From NCBI GenBank assembly GCA_963826035.1, contig CAWGVZ010000001.1:558001-622000 (forward strand): DNA of 64,000 bases, given 5' to 3'. Position 1 is the first letter of the stretch; each line of letters begins with the position of its first letter. Position numbers and translations under genes: made by a program. Shown here piece by piece: positions 33,552-41,711 of the stretch. This DNA is from Actinophytocola sp963826035. GTDB lineage: Bacteria; Actinomycetota; Actinomycetes; Mycobacteriales; Pseudonocardiaceae. Under the pieces are notes generated by a model. That model searched no databases. It saw only the letters and a program-made list of their open reading frames with translations, and was not told the origin of the DNA.

Positions 33552-34922
33552 CTACGAGGGGCCGAGGGCGAGAACGGTCGCGGCCGCGAGGTCGGCTCGG
33601 CTGACGCGACTGTCGCAGTTGTCGCTGAGGACGGCTATCTGGTCGGCCATCGGAAGTCGCTGCCACTGTGGAGACACCGGTCCCACGTGTCCCGGATGCG
33701 CGGGCTCATCCGCCGTCACCACGAGTTTCTCGGCGACGCTGCCGGAGATCCGGCCCTCCACCGAACCGGACCACTGCCGCACCCCGTAGAACGACGAGTT
33801 GGGCCCGGGATTGATCCATTGTGAGACGAGCAGTTGGGCGCTGCCCGTCGTCGAGTATGGATGCACGACCGGCGCGTAGAGATTCTCCGCCTGCGCGAAC
33901 GTCACCTGCGTCCGAGGCGCCGACCACAGCCCGGTCGGGTACGGCGCCGTCTGGGTGACCGCGCCGCGCCCTCCGTTCAGGAACGACAACACGGCCCGGC
34001 CCTCGATGACCTCCGCCGCGATCTCGCCGATCGCCTCGAACGGGCTCGGCGCCTGGATGATCGGCGTCGACGGGCCGCCAGGGCGCCAGTCCCAGCGTCC
34101 CGATCCGTCGGCGCCCCAAAAGGTGTACTGGCTGCGCTCCCACATCCTGTTCCACGGCACCCGCATGAGATGGATGCCGCCGCCCTTCCACCGGCCTTCG
34201 TTCGTACCGTAGATGTAGACCCAGTCCTCGCCGGGCCACATGATCATGGCGTTGTTCTGGAAGTGGGCCATCAGGCCTTCGTTCCAGAAGTCCATGTTCT
34301 CGCGGTTGGTCTCCACGTTCCAGGTGGTCGTCCAGTGCTCGGCGTGGGTGTCGGTCGATGTCCACTGACGCGAGTACCAGGTGCGCCAACTGCCGCCGGC
34401 GCTCGGGATGCCGCCCTGCTCGGGGATCGCCCAGTCGCGCACGCCGAAGGTGGTCATCATGTACCGGCCGTCGGGAAGGTGGATCAGGTCGTTGGGAATC
34501 TCGGTGACCACCCGGCCCGGCTCGTGCCGCGCGATGTTCGGATCGGTGTGAACGTAGGGAATCATCTCCTTCGCGCGACCACCGCCGATGCAGTTGTCCC
34601 AGCGGATTCCGTTCTGGATATCCGAGTTCGACTGCCGCAGCCCCACGGGTGAACGCCAGCCGGTGCTGTTCTGCGGTACCGGCTGGTCGAACGTGTCTCC
34701 GAAGATCGTGATGCAGTAACCGTGGTTGGTTCTCGCGGTGAACCCGAGATCGGTGCCGCGGAAACCGAACCGAGCGGTCTCCTCACCCGTGAGGTCCTTG
34801 ACGTAGGTGGCCGCGGCGGCGCGACCCATGCCGCCGAGCAGGCCACTCGCGCCGAGCATCGCCGCGGCGGCGCCCTTGAGAAATGTCGAGCGGCTCACCC
34901 CTGTCGGACCGTCGTGCCGCAT
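33552..34922 (-). CDS. Tat-exported DUF4185-type protein
   Basis: A 456-residue secreted protein with a Tat signal (SRSTFLKGAAAAMLGASGLLGG). The mature part is a five-blade-like repeat of DUF4185 type: FGFRGTDLGFTARTNHGYCITIFGDTFD, PNDLIHLPDGRYMMTTFGVRDW, NNAMIMWPGEDWVYIYGTNEGR, ENLYAPVVHPYSTTGSAQLLVSQW. The last 60 residues do not continue the pattern. Similar folds occur in glycoside hydrolases of the GH43/beta-propeller kind, so a carbohydrate role is possible, but activity is unknown. Confidence 0.82.
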   Translation of the reverse strand: MRHDGPTGVSRSTFLKGAAAAMLGASGLLGGMGRAAAATYVKDLTGEETARFGFRGTDLGFTARTNHGYCITIFGDTFDQPVPQNSTGWRSPVGLRQSNSDIQNGIRWDNCIGGGRAKEMIPYVHTDPNIARHEPGRVVTEIPNDLIHLPDGRYMMTTFGVRDWAIPEQGGIPSAGGSWRTWYSRQWTSTDTHAEHWTTTWNVETNRENMDFWNEGLMAHFQNNAMIMWPGEDWVYIYGTNEGRWKGGGIHLMRVPWNRMWERSQYTFWGADGSGRWDWRPGGPSTPIIQAPSPFEAIGEIAAEVIEGRAVLSFLNGGRGAVTQTAPYPTGLWSAPRTQVTFAQAENLYAPVVHPYSTTGSAQLLVSQWINPGPNSSFYGVRQWSGSVEGRISGSVAEKLVVTADEPAHPGHVGPVSPQWQRLPMADQIAVLSDNCDSRVSRADLAAATVLALGPS

Positions 34923-35006
34923 TCCGCCCCCTGGGAGTTGACCACTGTGTGACCGCGACGCTACCCACTGTGGACGACATTGGGAATGACCCGACCGGGC
35001 GGTGTA

Positions 35007-36725
35007 TCAGTTCCTCGGGATGGCGGAGGTGTGCAGGCCCACCGACGTGATCAGGGGCGTCGCCCTGGACTGCACCACCCGCACTCGGAGCCGGTCGGTG
35101 TCCACCGGCTCGGGCAGGACGAGGACGCGGTGGTTGCCGATCGTGCCGCCCTCGGCGATCTGGCGCCAGCCGGTCGGCGACCAGGCGTCCACTGTGAACG
35201 CTTCGATCCGTTGACCCTGCTCGATTCCCTCACCGAGCACCACCTGATCGAACCGCTGCCGGCCGCCGAGGCGGAGCACCAGGTCGCCGGTGGTAGCGCC
35301 GTGCGGCGGCCGCCAGCGCAGCTCTCGCACCTGGTCGGGCAGGTAGGTCCTGGCGATCGTGTCGCCGAAGCCGGTCAGCGCGGCGAAGTCGGCGTCGTCG
35401 ACGCGGCCCTGCCGGTTCGGGGGAACGTTGAGCAGCAGCACGGAGTTGCGGCCGGCGCTGCGCTGGTACAGGTCCACCAGCCGCGCCGCGGTCTTCGGCG
35501 ACTGGTTCGGGTGGTGGAACCAGCCGGGCCTGATCGACACGTCCGCCTCGGCGGGCATCCAGGACAGGTAGCGCACGGACGGGTCCGCCAGCCGGGCCCG
35601 GGAACCGAGGTCGGGCGCGGTCGCGCCGTCCGGCCAGCCACCGATGATCAGGCGTTGGCCGTAGCCGGTCTCCGGGTTCCCCGTGTACGGCGTCGGGCTC
35701 CACTCGTTCTCCCGCGCCACGCCCGCCTCGTTGCCCACCCAGCGGAAACCGCGCGGGCCCTCGTCGATCACCGCTTGTGGGGACAGCGCGTGGATCAGCC
35801 GGAACCAGGCGGCGAAGTCGTAGTCGGCGGACAGTCCGGCGTCCGCCCACGGGTTGGCACCGTCCAACCAGAACTCGTCGATCGGACCGTACTGGGTGAA
35901 CAGCTCGTAGATCTGGTTGAGGTAGTAGGCGTTGTAATCGTCCACAGTGAACTGGAACCGCGGGCCGGTCCGGTCGTCGCCGGGCACCGGCGTCGGGATC
36001 GTTGTCGGGACGGCCGGGCTGCCGTTGCCGTACCTGCCGTGCCCACCGGGCGCCCGGTCGCCGTCCTCGAGGGTCACCCGTTCCTCCATGGACAGTGGCA
36101 ACCCAGCTGCCTGCTTCTCCCGGATGCTCTCCACGTAGTCGGCGTGCCAGGCGTGCGGGTGCTCGGCGCCGTCGGAGGGGGACAGGTAGATGCCGACCTT
36201 CAGCCCGGCGGCGCGGGCGGCCCGCACGTACTCGCCGAACACGTCGCCCGCCGGGTTGACCGTCCCGTCCGGCAGCCGCCACCACGGGCTGGCCATCACG
36301 GAATGACGGGAGTATCGGGTGGGGTAGAGGACGAACCCGTCGTGATGCTTGACGGTCAGCATGACCAGCTTCGCGCCGGCCGCCTTGTACGCGCGCATCC
36401 ACTGGTCCACGTCCACGGCCGTGGGCGCGAACCAGTCCGGGTTCTCGGCGCCGGAACCCCACTCCCGATTGGTGAACGTGTTCATGCCGAAGTGGGTGAA
36501 CGCCAGGACACTCTGGCGCTGCCAGGCGAGCTGCGCCGGGGTGGGCACCACGTTGGCCGCCTTGGCCACGATCCGGTTCAGGTCGTCGCAGGGCTCGATC
36601 GCGATGATGGGAGCCGGCCGGATGGGGGACCGGCACTGGTCAGCTGGTTCCGTCGCGCCGGCGGCCGGGACGGGCACCAGGGCAACGGCGATCATGCCTG
36701 CCGTGACGGCGACACGGATGCGCAT
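35007..36725 (-). CDS. Secreted alpha-L-fucosidase (GH29)
   Basis: A 572-residue exported GH29 enzyme. The start at 36725 has GAGGAG six bases upstream, and a signal peptide ends near AAGATEPA. The catalytic barrel shows LAFTHFGMNTFTNREWGSG, AGAKLVMLTVKHHDGFVLYPTRYSRHSV, and the nucleophile Asp in YGPIDEFWLDGANP. A beta-sandwich domain follows (FDQVVLGEGIEQGQRIEAFTVD). It removes terminal alpha-L-fucose, for example from xyloglucan or pectic side chains. It is divergent from the PQQ dehydrogenase gene and has ACATCCGATGT upstream. Confidence 0.93.
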   Translation of the reverse strand: MRIRVAVTAGMIAVALVPVPAAGATEPADQCRSPIRPAPIIAIEPCDDLNRIVAKAANVVPTPAQLAWQRQSVLAFTHFGMNTFTNREWGSGAENPDWFAPTAVDVDQWMRAYKAAGAKLVMLTVKHHDGFVLYPTRYSRHSVMASPWWRLPDGTVNPAGDVFGEYVRAARAAGLKVGIYLSPSDGAEHPHAWHADYVESIREKQAAGLPLSMEERVTLEDGDRAPGGHGRYGNGSPAVPTTIPTPVPGDDRTGPRFQFTVDDYNAYYLNQIYELFTQYGPIDEFWLDGANPWADAGLSADYDFAAWFRLIHALSPQAVIDEGPRGFRWVGNEAGVARENEWSPTPYTGNPETGYGQRLIIGGWPDGATAPDLGSRARLADPSVRYLSWMPAEADVSIRPGWFHHPNQSPKTAARLVDLYQRSAGRNSVLLLNVPPNRQGRVDDADFAALTGFGDTIARTYLPDQVRELRWRPPHGATTGDLVLRLGGRQRFDQVVLGEGIEQGQRIEAFTVDAWSPTGWRQIAEGGTIGNHRVLVLPEPVDTDRLRVRVVQSRATPLITSVGLHTSAIPRN

Positions 36726-36768
36726 GGTCACTCCTCGACTTCGTGACGTGACATCGACGGTAGCCGAG

Positions 36769-36779
36769 ACATCCGATGT
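36769..36779. promoter_or_regulatory. ACATCCGATGT palindrome upstream of GH29
   Basis: An 11-bp palindrome (ACATC-C-GATGT) 44 bp from the GH29 start. Nearly the same sequence (GACATCCGATGA) occurs 60 bp upstream of the other GH29 gene at 63665. Shared placement before two fucosidase genes suggests a common regulator, perhaps of the GntR family (inference). Confidence 0.5.
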
Positions 36780-36822
36780 ATGGGAAGACCGCTGGTTCAG
36801 AAGGCCGCGACGTCGTACGGTA

Positions 36823-36836
36823 TGGGAGCGCTCCCA
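36823..36836. promoter_or_regulatory. CebR-like operator
   Basis: TGGGAGCGCTCCCA is a perfect 14-bp palindrome and equals the known binding box of CebR, the cellobiose-responsive LacI-family repressor of Streptomyces. It lies 44 bp upstream of the PQQ-dehydrogenase/SGNH gene. Confidence 0.75.
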
Positions 36837-36879
36837 AAATATCCCCCGGAATGTTCCCTGCCATCCCGAGGAGTTCCCC

Positions 36880-38730
36880 ATGCCGCGACAACGCAGTCGC
36901 CTGGTCAGTTTGACGATCAGCGCCGCTCTCACCCTGTCCCTCTTCGCGGTCAGCCCGGCCGCCGCGGAACCGGACGATATTCCGCTCGACGAACTCACGC
37001 TCACCACCACTCAGGTCGCCTTCGGCCTGCGGCGGCCGACCGCCGTCGTCGGGCTGGCCGACGGCCGGCTGCTCATCGCCGAGAAGCAAGGCACCGTCCG
37101 CGCCTACCATCCCGACACCGGCCTGGCGGCCGATCCGCTGCTGGACATCCGGGCTCGGGTGGACGTTTCCGGCAACGAGCGCGGGCTGCTCGGCATCGTG
37201 CCCGCGCCGGACTTCGCGTCGACGTCGAACGTGTACGTCGCTTACACTGCCCTGCCGGACGGCCGGCTGACGCTGTCCCGGGTCCCGCTCGGCAACCCGG
37301 CGGGGGAGCGGGTGGTGCTGACCCAGGCACACGCGGAGTTCAGCAACCACAACGGCGGGCACATCACGTTCGGCCCGGACGGCTACCTGTACTGGGTGCT
37401 CGGGGACGGCGGCAGCGCCGGCGACCCGAACAACACCGGGCAGAACCTGGGCACCCTGCTGGGAAAGATCCTGCGCCTGGACGTCAACCGCTCCTGCCGG
37501 GGCCGCGCCTACTGCGTGCCGCGGGACAACCCGTACGTCGGCGTGCCCGGCGCGCGGCCCGAGATCTGGGTGTCCGGCGTCCGCAACGCCTGGCGGTTCT
37601 CGCTCGACCCGGCCGACGGCTCGCTGTGGATCGGCGACGTCGGCCAGGGCGCACGCGAGGAGATCGACCACCTCGGCCCGGACGACGGCGGCGCCAACCT
37701 CGGCTGGTCCTGCCGCGAGGGCACCCTCGTGTTCCTCGCCGAACGCTGCGATCCGGACACCGAGTACACCGATCCGGTGTTCGAGTACCAGTCGTCGGTC
37801 GAGGGCTGCTCGGTGATCGGCGGCCACGTCTACCGCGGCCAGCAGTTCGCCGACCTCGCCGGCGGCACCTACGTGGCCACCGACTACTGCTCGAGCACCG
37901 CGTGGGCGGTGCGCCCCAACGCCGACGGCACGTACACGACGGGCACCATCGGGGAGTTCCCCACGCAGGTCACCTCGTTCGGCACCGACGTGAACGGCGA
38001 GCTGTACGTGGTCAACGACCTCCCGGGCGGGCTGCACAAGGTGTCCTTCGCGCGGACCGTGGAGGCGGAGCCCGTCCGGATCATGGCGCTCGGCGACTCG
38101 ATCACCGGCTCGCCGGGATGCTGGCGGGCGCAGCTCTGGAGCCGGTTGCGGGACAACGGCTACGACGACAACGGCTACGACGACAACGGCTACGACGACA
38201 ACGGCTACGCTGACGACGTCGACTTCGTGGGAACCCAGGCGCCGCAAGGGTGTGGGTTCGACTACGACGGCGAGCACGAGGGCCACGGCGGCGCGCTCGT
38301 GACCACGGTGGCGGACCAGAACCAGCTCCCGTCCTGGCTCGCGGCCGCCGACCCGGACGTCGTCCTCATGCACTTCGGCACGAACGACGTCTGGAGCAAC
38401 CGATCGACCGCCACGATCCTCGCCGCGTACCGTACGCTCGTGGACCAGATGCGGGCGCAGAACCCGGACGTCACGGTGCTGGTGGCGCAGATCATCCCCA
38501 TGAACCCGAGTGGCTGCGCGGAATGCGCGGCACGGGTGGTGGACCTCAACGCGGCGATCCCGGGCTGGGCGGCGTCGGTCAGCACCGCGCAGTCCCCGGT
38601 CATGGCGGTCGACCAGTGGACCGGCTTCTCCACGGCGAGCGACACCTACGACGGGGTGCACCCCAACGCCTCCGGTGACCAGAAGCTGGCCGCCGGCTGG
38701 TACCCGGCGCTGGCCGCCGTGCTGGGCTGA
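36880..38730 (+). CDS. PQQ-type sugar (glucose/sorbosone) dehydrogenase fused to SGNH/GDSL esterase
   Basis: A 616-residue secreted two-domain protein. The ATG is preceded by CGAGGAG, and the signal ends near SPAAAEPDD. Residues about 45-390 are a soluble quinoprotein glucose/sorbosone dehydrogenase beta-propeller (GLADGRLLIAEKQGTVRAY, NHNGGHITFGPDGYLYWVLGDGG, GWSCREG). Residues about 400-616 are an SGNH hydrolase: block I IMALGDSITGSPGCW, block III HFGTNDVW, block V DGVHPN. Within it lies a run of four DNGYD repeats. Oxidation of a sugar and deacylation of a polysaccharide could be combined. A CebR-like box lies upstream. Confidence 0.9.
   Translation: MPRQRSRLVSLTISAALTLSLFAVSPAAAEPDDIPLDELTLTTTQVAFGLRRPTAVVGLADGRLLIAEKQGTVRAYHPDTGLAADPLLDIRARVDVSGNERGLLGIVPAPDFASTSNVYVAYTALPDGRLTLSRVPLGNPAGERVVLTQAHAEFSNHNGGHITFGPDGYLYWVLGDGGSAGDPNNTGQNLGTLLGKILRLDVNRSCRGRAYCVPRDNPYVGVPGARPEIWVSGVRNAWRFSLDPADGSLWIGDVGQGAREEIDHLGPDDGGANLGWSCREGTLVFLAERCDPDTEYTDPVFEYQSSVEGCSVIGGHVYRGQQFADLAGGTYVATDYCSSTAWAVRPNADGTYTTGTIGEFPTQVTSFGTDVNGELYVVNDLPGGLHKVSFARTVEAEPVRIMALGDSITGSPGCWRAQLWSRLRDNGYDDNGYDDNGYDDNGYADDVDFVGTQAPQGCGFDYDGEHEGHGGALVTTVADQNQLPSWLAAADPDVVLMHFGTNDVWSNRSTATILAAYRTLVDQMRAQNPDVTVLVAQIIPMNPSGCAECAARVVDLNAAIPGWAASVSTAQSPVMAVDQWTGFSTASDTYDGVHPNASGDQKLAAGWYPALAAVLG
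38152..38211. repeat. In-frame 15-bp minisatellite (four units)
   Basis: GACAACGGCTACGAC is repeated three times exactly and a fourth time with the last two bases changed. It encodes DNGYD units in the SGNH domain between catalytic blocks I and III. As the unit is a multiple of three, copy number can change without loss of frame. Confidence 0.85.
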
Positions 38731-38734
38731 GGAG

Positions 38735-39646
38735 ATGAGCAGCCGTCGCGTCGCGGTGGTTCAGGCCGCGCCCAGCCTGTTCGACCTCCCGGAGTCACTC
38801 CGCCGCTTCGAGACGCTGCTCGTCGAGGCCACGGCCGATGGCGCTGAGCTGGTGGTGTTTCCCGAGGCCTTCATCGGTGGGTATCCGAAGGGCGCGACCT
38901 TCGGGGCCACGGTCGGCGCACGCACCGATGAAGGCCGCACGATGTTCGCCCGGTACCGGAGGTCGGCCATCGAGATCCCGGGCGACGCGTTGTCCGAGAT
39001 CCGCTCGACGGTCGCCAGGTATCGGGCCCATGTGGTGGTGGGTGTCATCGAACGTGCGGGGCACACGTTGTACTGCACGGCACTGCTGATCGCGCCGGAC
39101 GGCACCCTGCTCGGCCACCACCGCAAGCTCGTGCCCACGGGAACCGAACGCCTGATCTGGGGACGCGGCGACGCGGCCGACGTGGCGGTGATCGACACCG
39201 ACCTCGGCCGCGTCGGTCTGGCGATCTGCTGGGAGAACTACATGCCGCTCTACCGCACGGCGCTCTACCAGCAGGAGGTACAGATCTACTGCGCGCCGAC
39301 GGTCGACTGCCGCGACACGTGGGCGGCCACCATGCGCCACATCGGCGTCGAGGGCCGCTGCTACGTGCTGTCGGCTGCGCAGTTCGCCGTCCGGGCCGAC
39401 TATCCGCCCGACTTCCCGCTCGGTGCCGACCCGATCGTCATGCGGGGCGGCAGTTGTGTGGTCGACCCGTTCGGTGGCTTCCTCGCCGAGCCGGTGTTCG
39501 ACCGGCAGGCCGTGGTCGTCACCGATCTCGACCTGGACGTACTGGACGGCGCGTACCTCGACCTCGACGTGGTCGGACACTACGCACGCCCGGACCTCTT
39601 CACCCTCACGACCACGACGGCGCCCGCGCGGGCCGGCTCGGATTGA
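38735..39646 (+). CDS. Nitrilase-family carbon-nitrogen hydrolase
   Basis: A 303-residue enzyme of the nitrilase branch. The catalytic triad is Glu in VVFPEAFIGGYPKG, Lys in GHHRKLVPTGTERLIWG and Cys in VGLAICWENYMPLYR; CWENYMP is typical of true nitrilases and cyanide hydratases. GGAG precedes the ATG, five bases after the stop of the dehydrogenase-esterase gene, so they are probably cotranscribed. It would convert a nitrile to an acid. Plant cyanogenic or aldoxime-derived nitriles would fit the context (inference). Confidence 0.93.
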   Translation: MSSRRVAVVQAAPSLFDLPESLRRFETLLVEATADGAELVVFPEAFIGGYPKGATFGATVGARTDEGRTMFARYRRSAIEIPGDALSEIRSTVARYRAHVVVGVIERAGHTLYCTALLIAPDGTLLGHHRKLVPTGTERLIWGRGDAADVAVIDTDLGRVGLAICWENYMPLYRTALYQQEVQIYCAPTVDCRDTWAATMRHIGVEGRCYVLSAAQFAVRADYPPDFPLGADPIVMRGGSCVVDPFGGFLAEPVFDRQAVVVTDLDLDVLDGAYLDLDVVGHYARPDLFTLTTTTAPARAGSD

Positions 39647-39662
39647 GCCGGCCCGCGCGGGC
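39622..39662. terminator. Strong hairpin at the end of the nitrilase gene
   Basis: Two 18-nt arms (starting GCCCGCGCGGGCCGGCTC) pair perfectly around a 5-nt loop that contains the nitrilase stop codon. The convergent membrane-protein gene ends 16 bp beyond, so the hairpin may serve both. There is no U-tract. Confidence 0.8.
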
Positions 39663-39677
39663 GCTCGTCCTCTGTCC

Positions 39678-40124
39678 CTAGGCGGCGTTGCTCTCCAGGG
39701 CGGACCGGCGCAGCGGCCAGCGGTTGCGGTGGTGACACGTGTACTCGTCGCGGCGGCGCAGCATGGCGTACAGCATGGTGCCGAGCATCGCCACGTGGCC
39801 GATGATCAGCAGCGCGCCGCCGGACAGTACGCCGAACCACAGCGGGACCAGCAGCACCACGAACGGCAGGTACATGGACACGGCCATCTCGACGATCGGC
39901 GCCGCCGTATGGCCGCGGAACCACATCCATAACGACATCGCGACAGCCATGTTCGTGGCCATGGACATGGCCATGACATCCGGGCGGGCGAGCGTGGCGG
40001 CGGCGTCGAACGCGTCGGAGGCCAGGGTCCAGACCGGACCGAGGGCGACCATGCCGACCAGCATGGCCACGACCATCTCGAGGTAGTGGAAGGTGAACCG
40101 ACGGGTGGCGGAGGATGTGGTCAT
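39678..40124 (-). CDS. Small membrane protein of unknown function
   Basis: A 148-residue protein with four membrane segments (YLEMVVAMLVGMVALGPVW, PDVMAMSMATNMAVAMSLWMWF, APIVEMAVSMYLPFVVLLVPLWFG, GGALLIIGHVAMLGTMLYAML). The segments are rich in Met, and the C-terminus has a His/Arg-rich tail. Met-rich segments can hint at copper handling, but no standard motif is seen. A perfect palindrome GTATACCC...GGGTATAC lies 10 bp upstream of the start, which implies tight repression. Confidence 0.75.
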   Translation of the reverse strand: MTTSSATRRFTFHYLEMVVAMLVGMVALGPVWTLASDAFDAAATLARPDVMAMSMATNMAVAMSLWMWFRGHTAAPIVEMAVSMYLPFVVLLVPLWFGVLSGGALLIIGHVAMLGTMLYAMLRRRDEYTCHHRNRWPLRRSALESNAA

Positions 40125-40133
40125 GGTCCGTAT

Positions 40134-40154
40134 GTATACCCAATGCGGGTATAC
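40134..40154. promoter_or_regulatory. Palindromic operator upstream of membrane-protein gene
   Basis: GTATACCC and GGGTATAC are exact inverted repeats around AATGC. The site lies between the start of the small membrane-protein gene and the end of a pectate-lyase gene on the same strand. No regulator gene is adjacent. Confidence 0.6.
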
Positions 40155-40182
40155 CGTGTCTACGGTTTTGTGGACGACGGCG

Positions 40183-41445
40183 TTACGGGACCAGGCTGTT
40201 GAGGTACCTCTCCACGGCGGAGTAGCCGTCCGGGCCGAGGTCGTCCCCGTCGCCGGCGTTGCCCGGGTTGAGGCCGTTCGCCTGTTCCCAGCTGTCCGGC
40301 ATGCCGTCGCGGTCGGTATCGGTCGGGGCGGTGCCGCCCGTGAGGTTGCCGAACCCGCCGACGCTGGCCGGGTCGGTGATGATCGCACCGGACTGGGCCG
40401 TCACATTGGCCATGACCCGCTGGTCGATGGCGTCCCGGCGCAGCGACGCGCCGGCCTGCGCGAGCACCGTGCGGTACGCGTCCGCCGCGGACACCGCGGC
40501 GATCGCCGGGAAGGGGAACGGATTCGGCTCCACCACGACGTTGCCGAGTTCTTCCCTGGTGACGGGCACGCCGTCGAGGACGCCGTTCTTGTTGGCGTCG
40601 TGGTAGTTGCCGGCCGCGTAGAGGTGGAAGTTGAGGTTTCCCCGGGTGAACGGGCTGCCCGAGCCGGTCGACGGGCCCTTGACGAAGTAGTTGCCCACCA
40701 CGTTCGCGTCGCTGCGTCCGGCCGAGTCGCCTTCGATGTACGCGTCGGAGCCCCAGTTGTAGACGACGTTGTTGACGAACTGGTTGCGGCCCTTGACCTT
40801 GGGGTTGCGCGTCTTGTTGTGCGCGTACAGGCTGCGGTGGATGGTGACGCCGTCGCTCTGGACCAGGCCGCCGCAGGAGTGCGGGTCCAGGCCCTCCGAG
40901 ATGATCGAGTTCTGCACCGTGATGTTCGTGCTGTTGTTGATGGAGAAGTTCTCGTCGCGGCCCCACGACACGGAAACATGGTCGAAGATCTGGTCGCGTC
41001 CCTCGTTGATCGTCACGCCGTCGCGGTTCTGGTCCGGCGTCAGGCCGTGCCGGAAGCGCAGGTACCGGATGATGACGTTGGTCGCGTTCGAGGTCGACAC
41101 CTGGTAGCCGCGGGTGGCGATGCCCTGACCCGGCGCCGTCTGGCCCGCGATCGTGATGTTGCTCTTGACGCTCAGCGGGGACCGCAACTCGATGTACCCG
41201 CCCACGTCGAAGACGACGATCCGGGGGCCGGCGCTCACCGCGTCGCGCAGTGATCCCGGGCCGGAGTCGTTGAGATTCGTGACGTGGTACACCGCGCCTC
41301 CGCGCCCTCCGGTGGCTTGTGCGCCGAAGCCGACCGCTCCAGGGAATGCGGGCGCTTGGGCGGCTGCCGCGACGGTGGGTGTCAGGCCGGCGAGCAGAGT
41401 TCCGCAGGCGACGATCGCCGCGATGGATGCCGGAAGTCGTCTCAC
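40183..41445 (-). CDS. Secreted pectate lyase-like protein (PL1-type beta-helix)
   Basis: A 420-residue exported parallel beta-helix protein. GTG at 41445 is preferred (AAGGG upstream), with a signal ending near TVAAAAQ. Family features are AFPGAVGFGAQATGGRGGAVYHVTNLNDSGPGSLRDAV, NITIAGQTAPGQGIATRGYQV, NVIIRYLRFRHGLTPDQNRDGVTI and a predicted helix cap. The C-terminus has a Ca-binding, dockerin-like segment (DTDRDGMPDSWEQANGLNP). It should cleave polygalacturonate by elimination. It is divergent from a second pectate lyase gene. Confidence 0.9.
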   Translation of the reverse strand: MRRLPASIAAIVACGTLLAGLTPTVAAAAQAPAFPGAVGFGAQATGGRGGAVYHVTNLNDSGPGSLRDAVSAGPRIVVFDVGGYIELRSPLSVKSNITIAGQTAPGQGIATRGYQVSTSNATNVIIRYLRFRHGLTPDQNRDGVTINEGRDQIFDHVSVSWGRDENFSINNSTNITVQNSIISEGLDPHSCGGLVQSDGVTIHRSLYAHNKTRNPKVKGRNQFVNNVVYNWGSDAYIEGDSAGRSDANVVGNYFVKGPSTGSGSPFTRGNLNFHLYAAGNYHDANKNGVLDGVPVTREELGNVVVEPNPFPFPAIAAVSAADAYRTVLAQAGASLRRDAIDQRVMANVTAQSGAIITDPASVGGFGNLTGGTAPTDTDRDGMPDSWEQANGLNPGNAGDGDDLGPDGYSAVERYLNSLVP

Positions 41446-41588
41446 GGGATCCCTTTCGTCGGGGCAATCCCGGTATTCAGGATTGTGCACCCCAGTCGCA
41501 CTCTAAGTGCGGATATGTGGACGATCCTGTCTGCCGCGTGAAGAATTCAGTTCCCGGTGTGCGCGGACAGTCAATGGTCCGCCACGCA

Positions 41589-41634
41589 TTGACACGAGCC
41601 GGTTTGTGCCTCTAGCTTGAGGCAAGCGCTTTCC
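41589..41634 (+). promoter_or_regulatory. Promoter with LacI-type operator before pectate lyase gene
   Basis: A -35 box TTGACA (41589-41594) and a -10 box TAGCTT (41613-41618) are 18 bp apart. GGCAAGCGCTTTCC (41621-41634), a near-perfect palindrome around AAGCGCTT, sits where transcription would begin. This is a classic repression layout of LacI-family regulators. The 265-bp intergenic region shows nothing else clear. Confidence 0.6.
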
Positions 41635-41711
41635 TATAGGGCGCTTGGTATTTCGAATCCGTCGCCCGCGGTTTCGCGGTGATCACTGCGCACATCAACG
41701 GGAGGTTTGTC

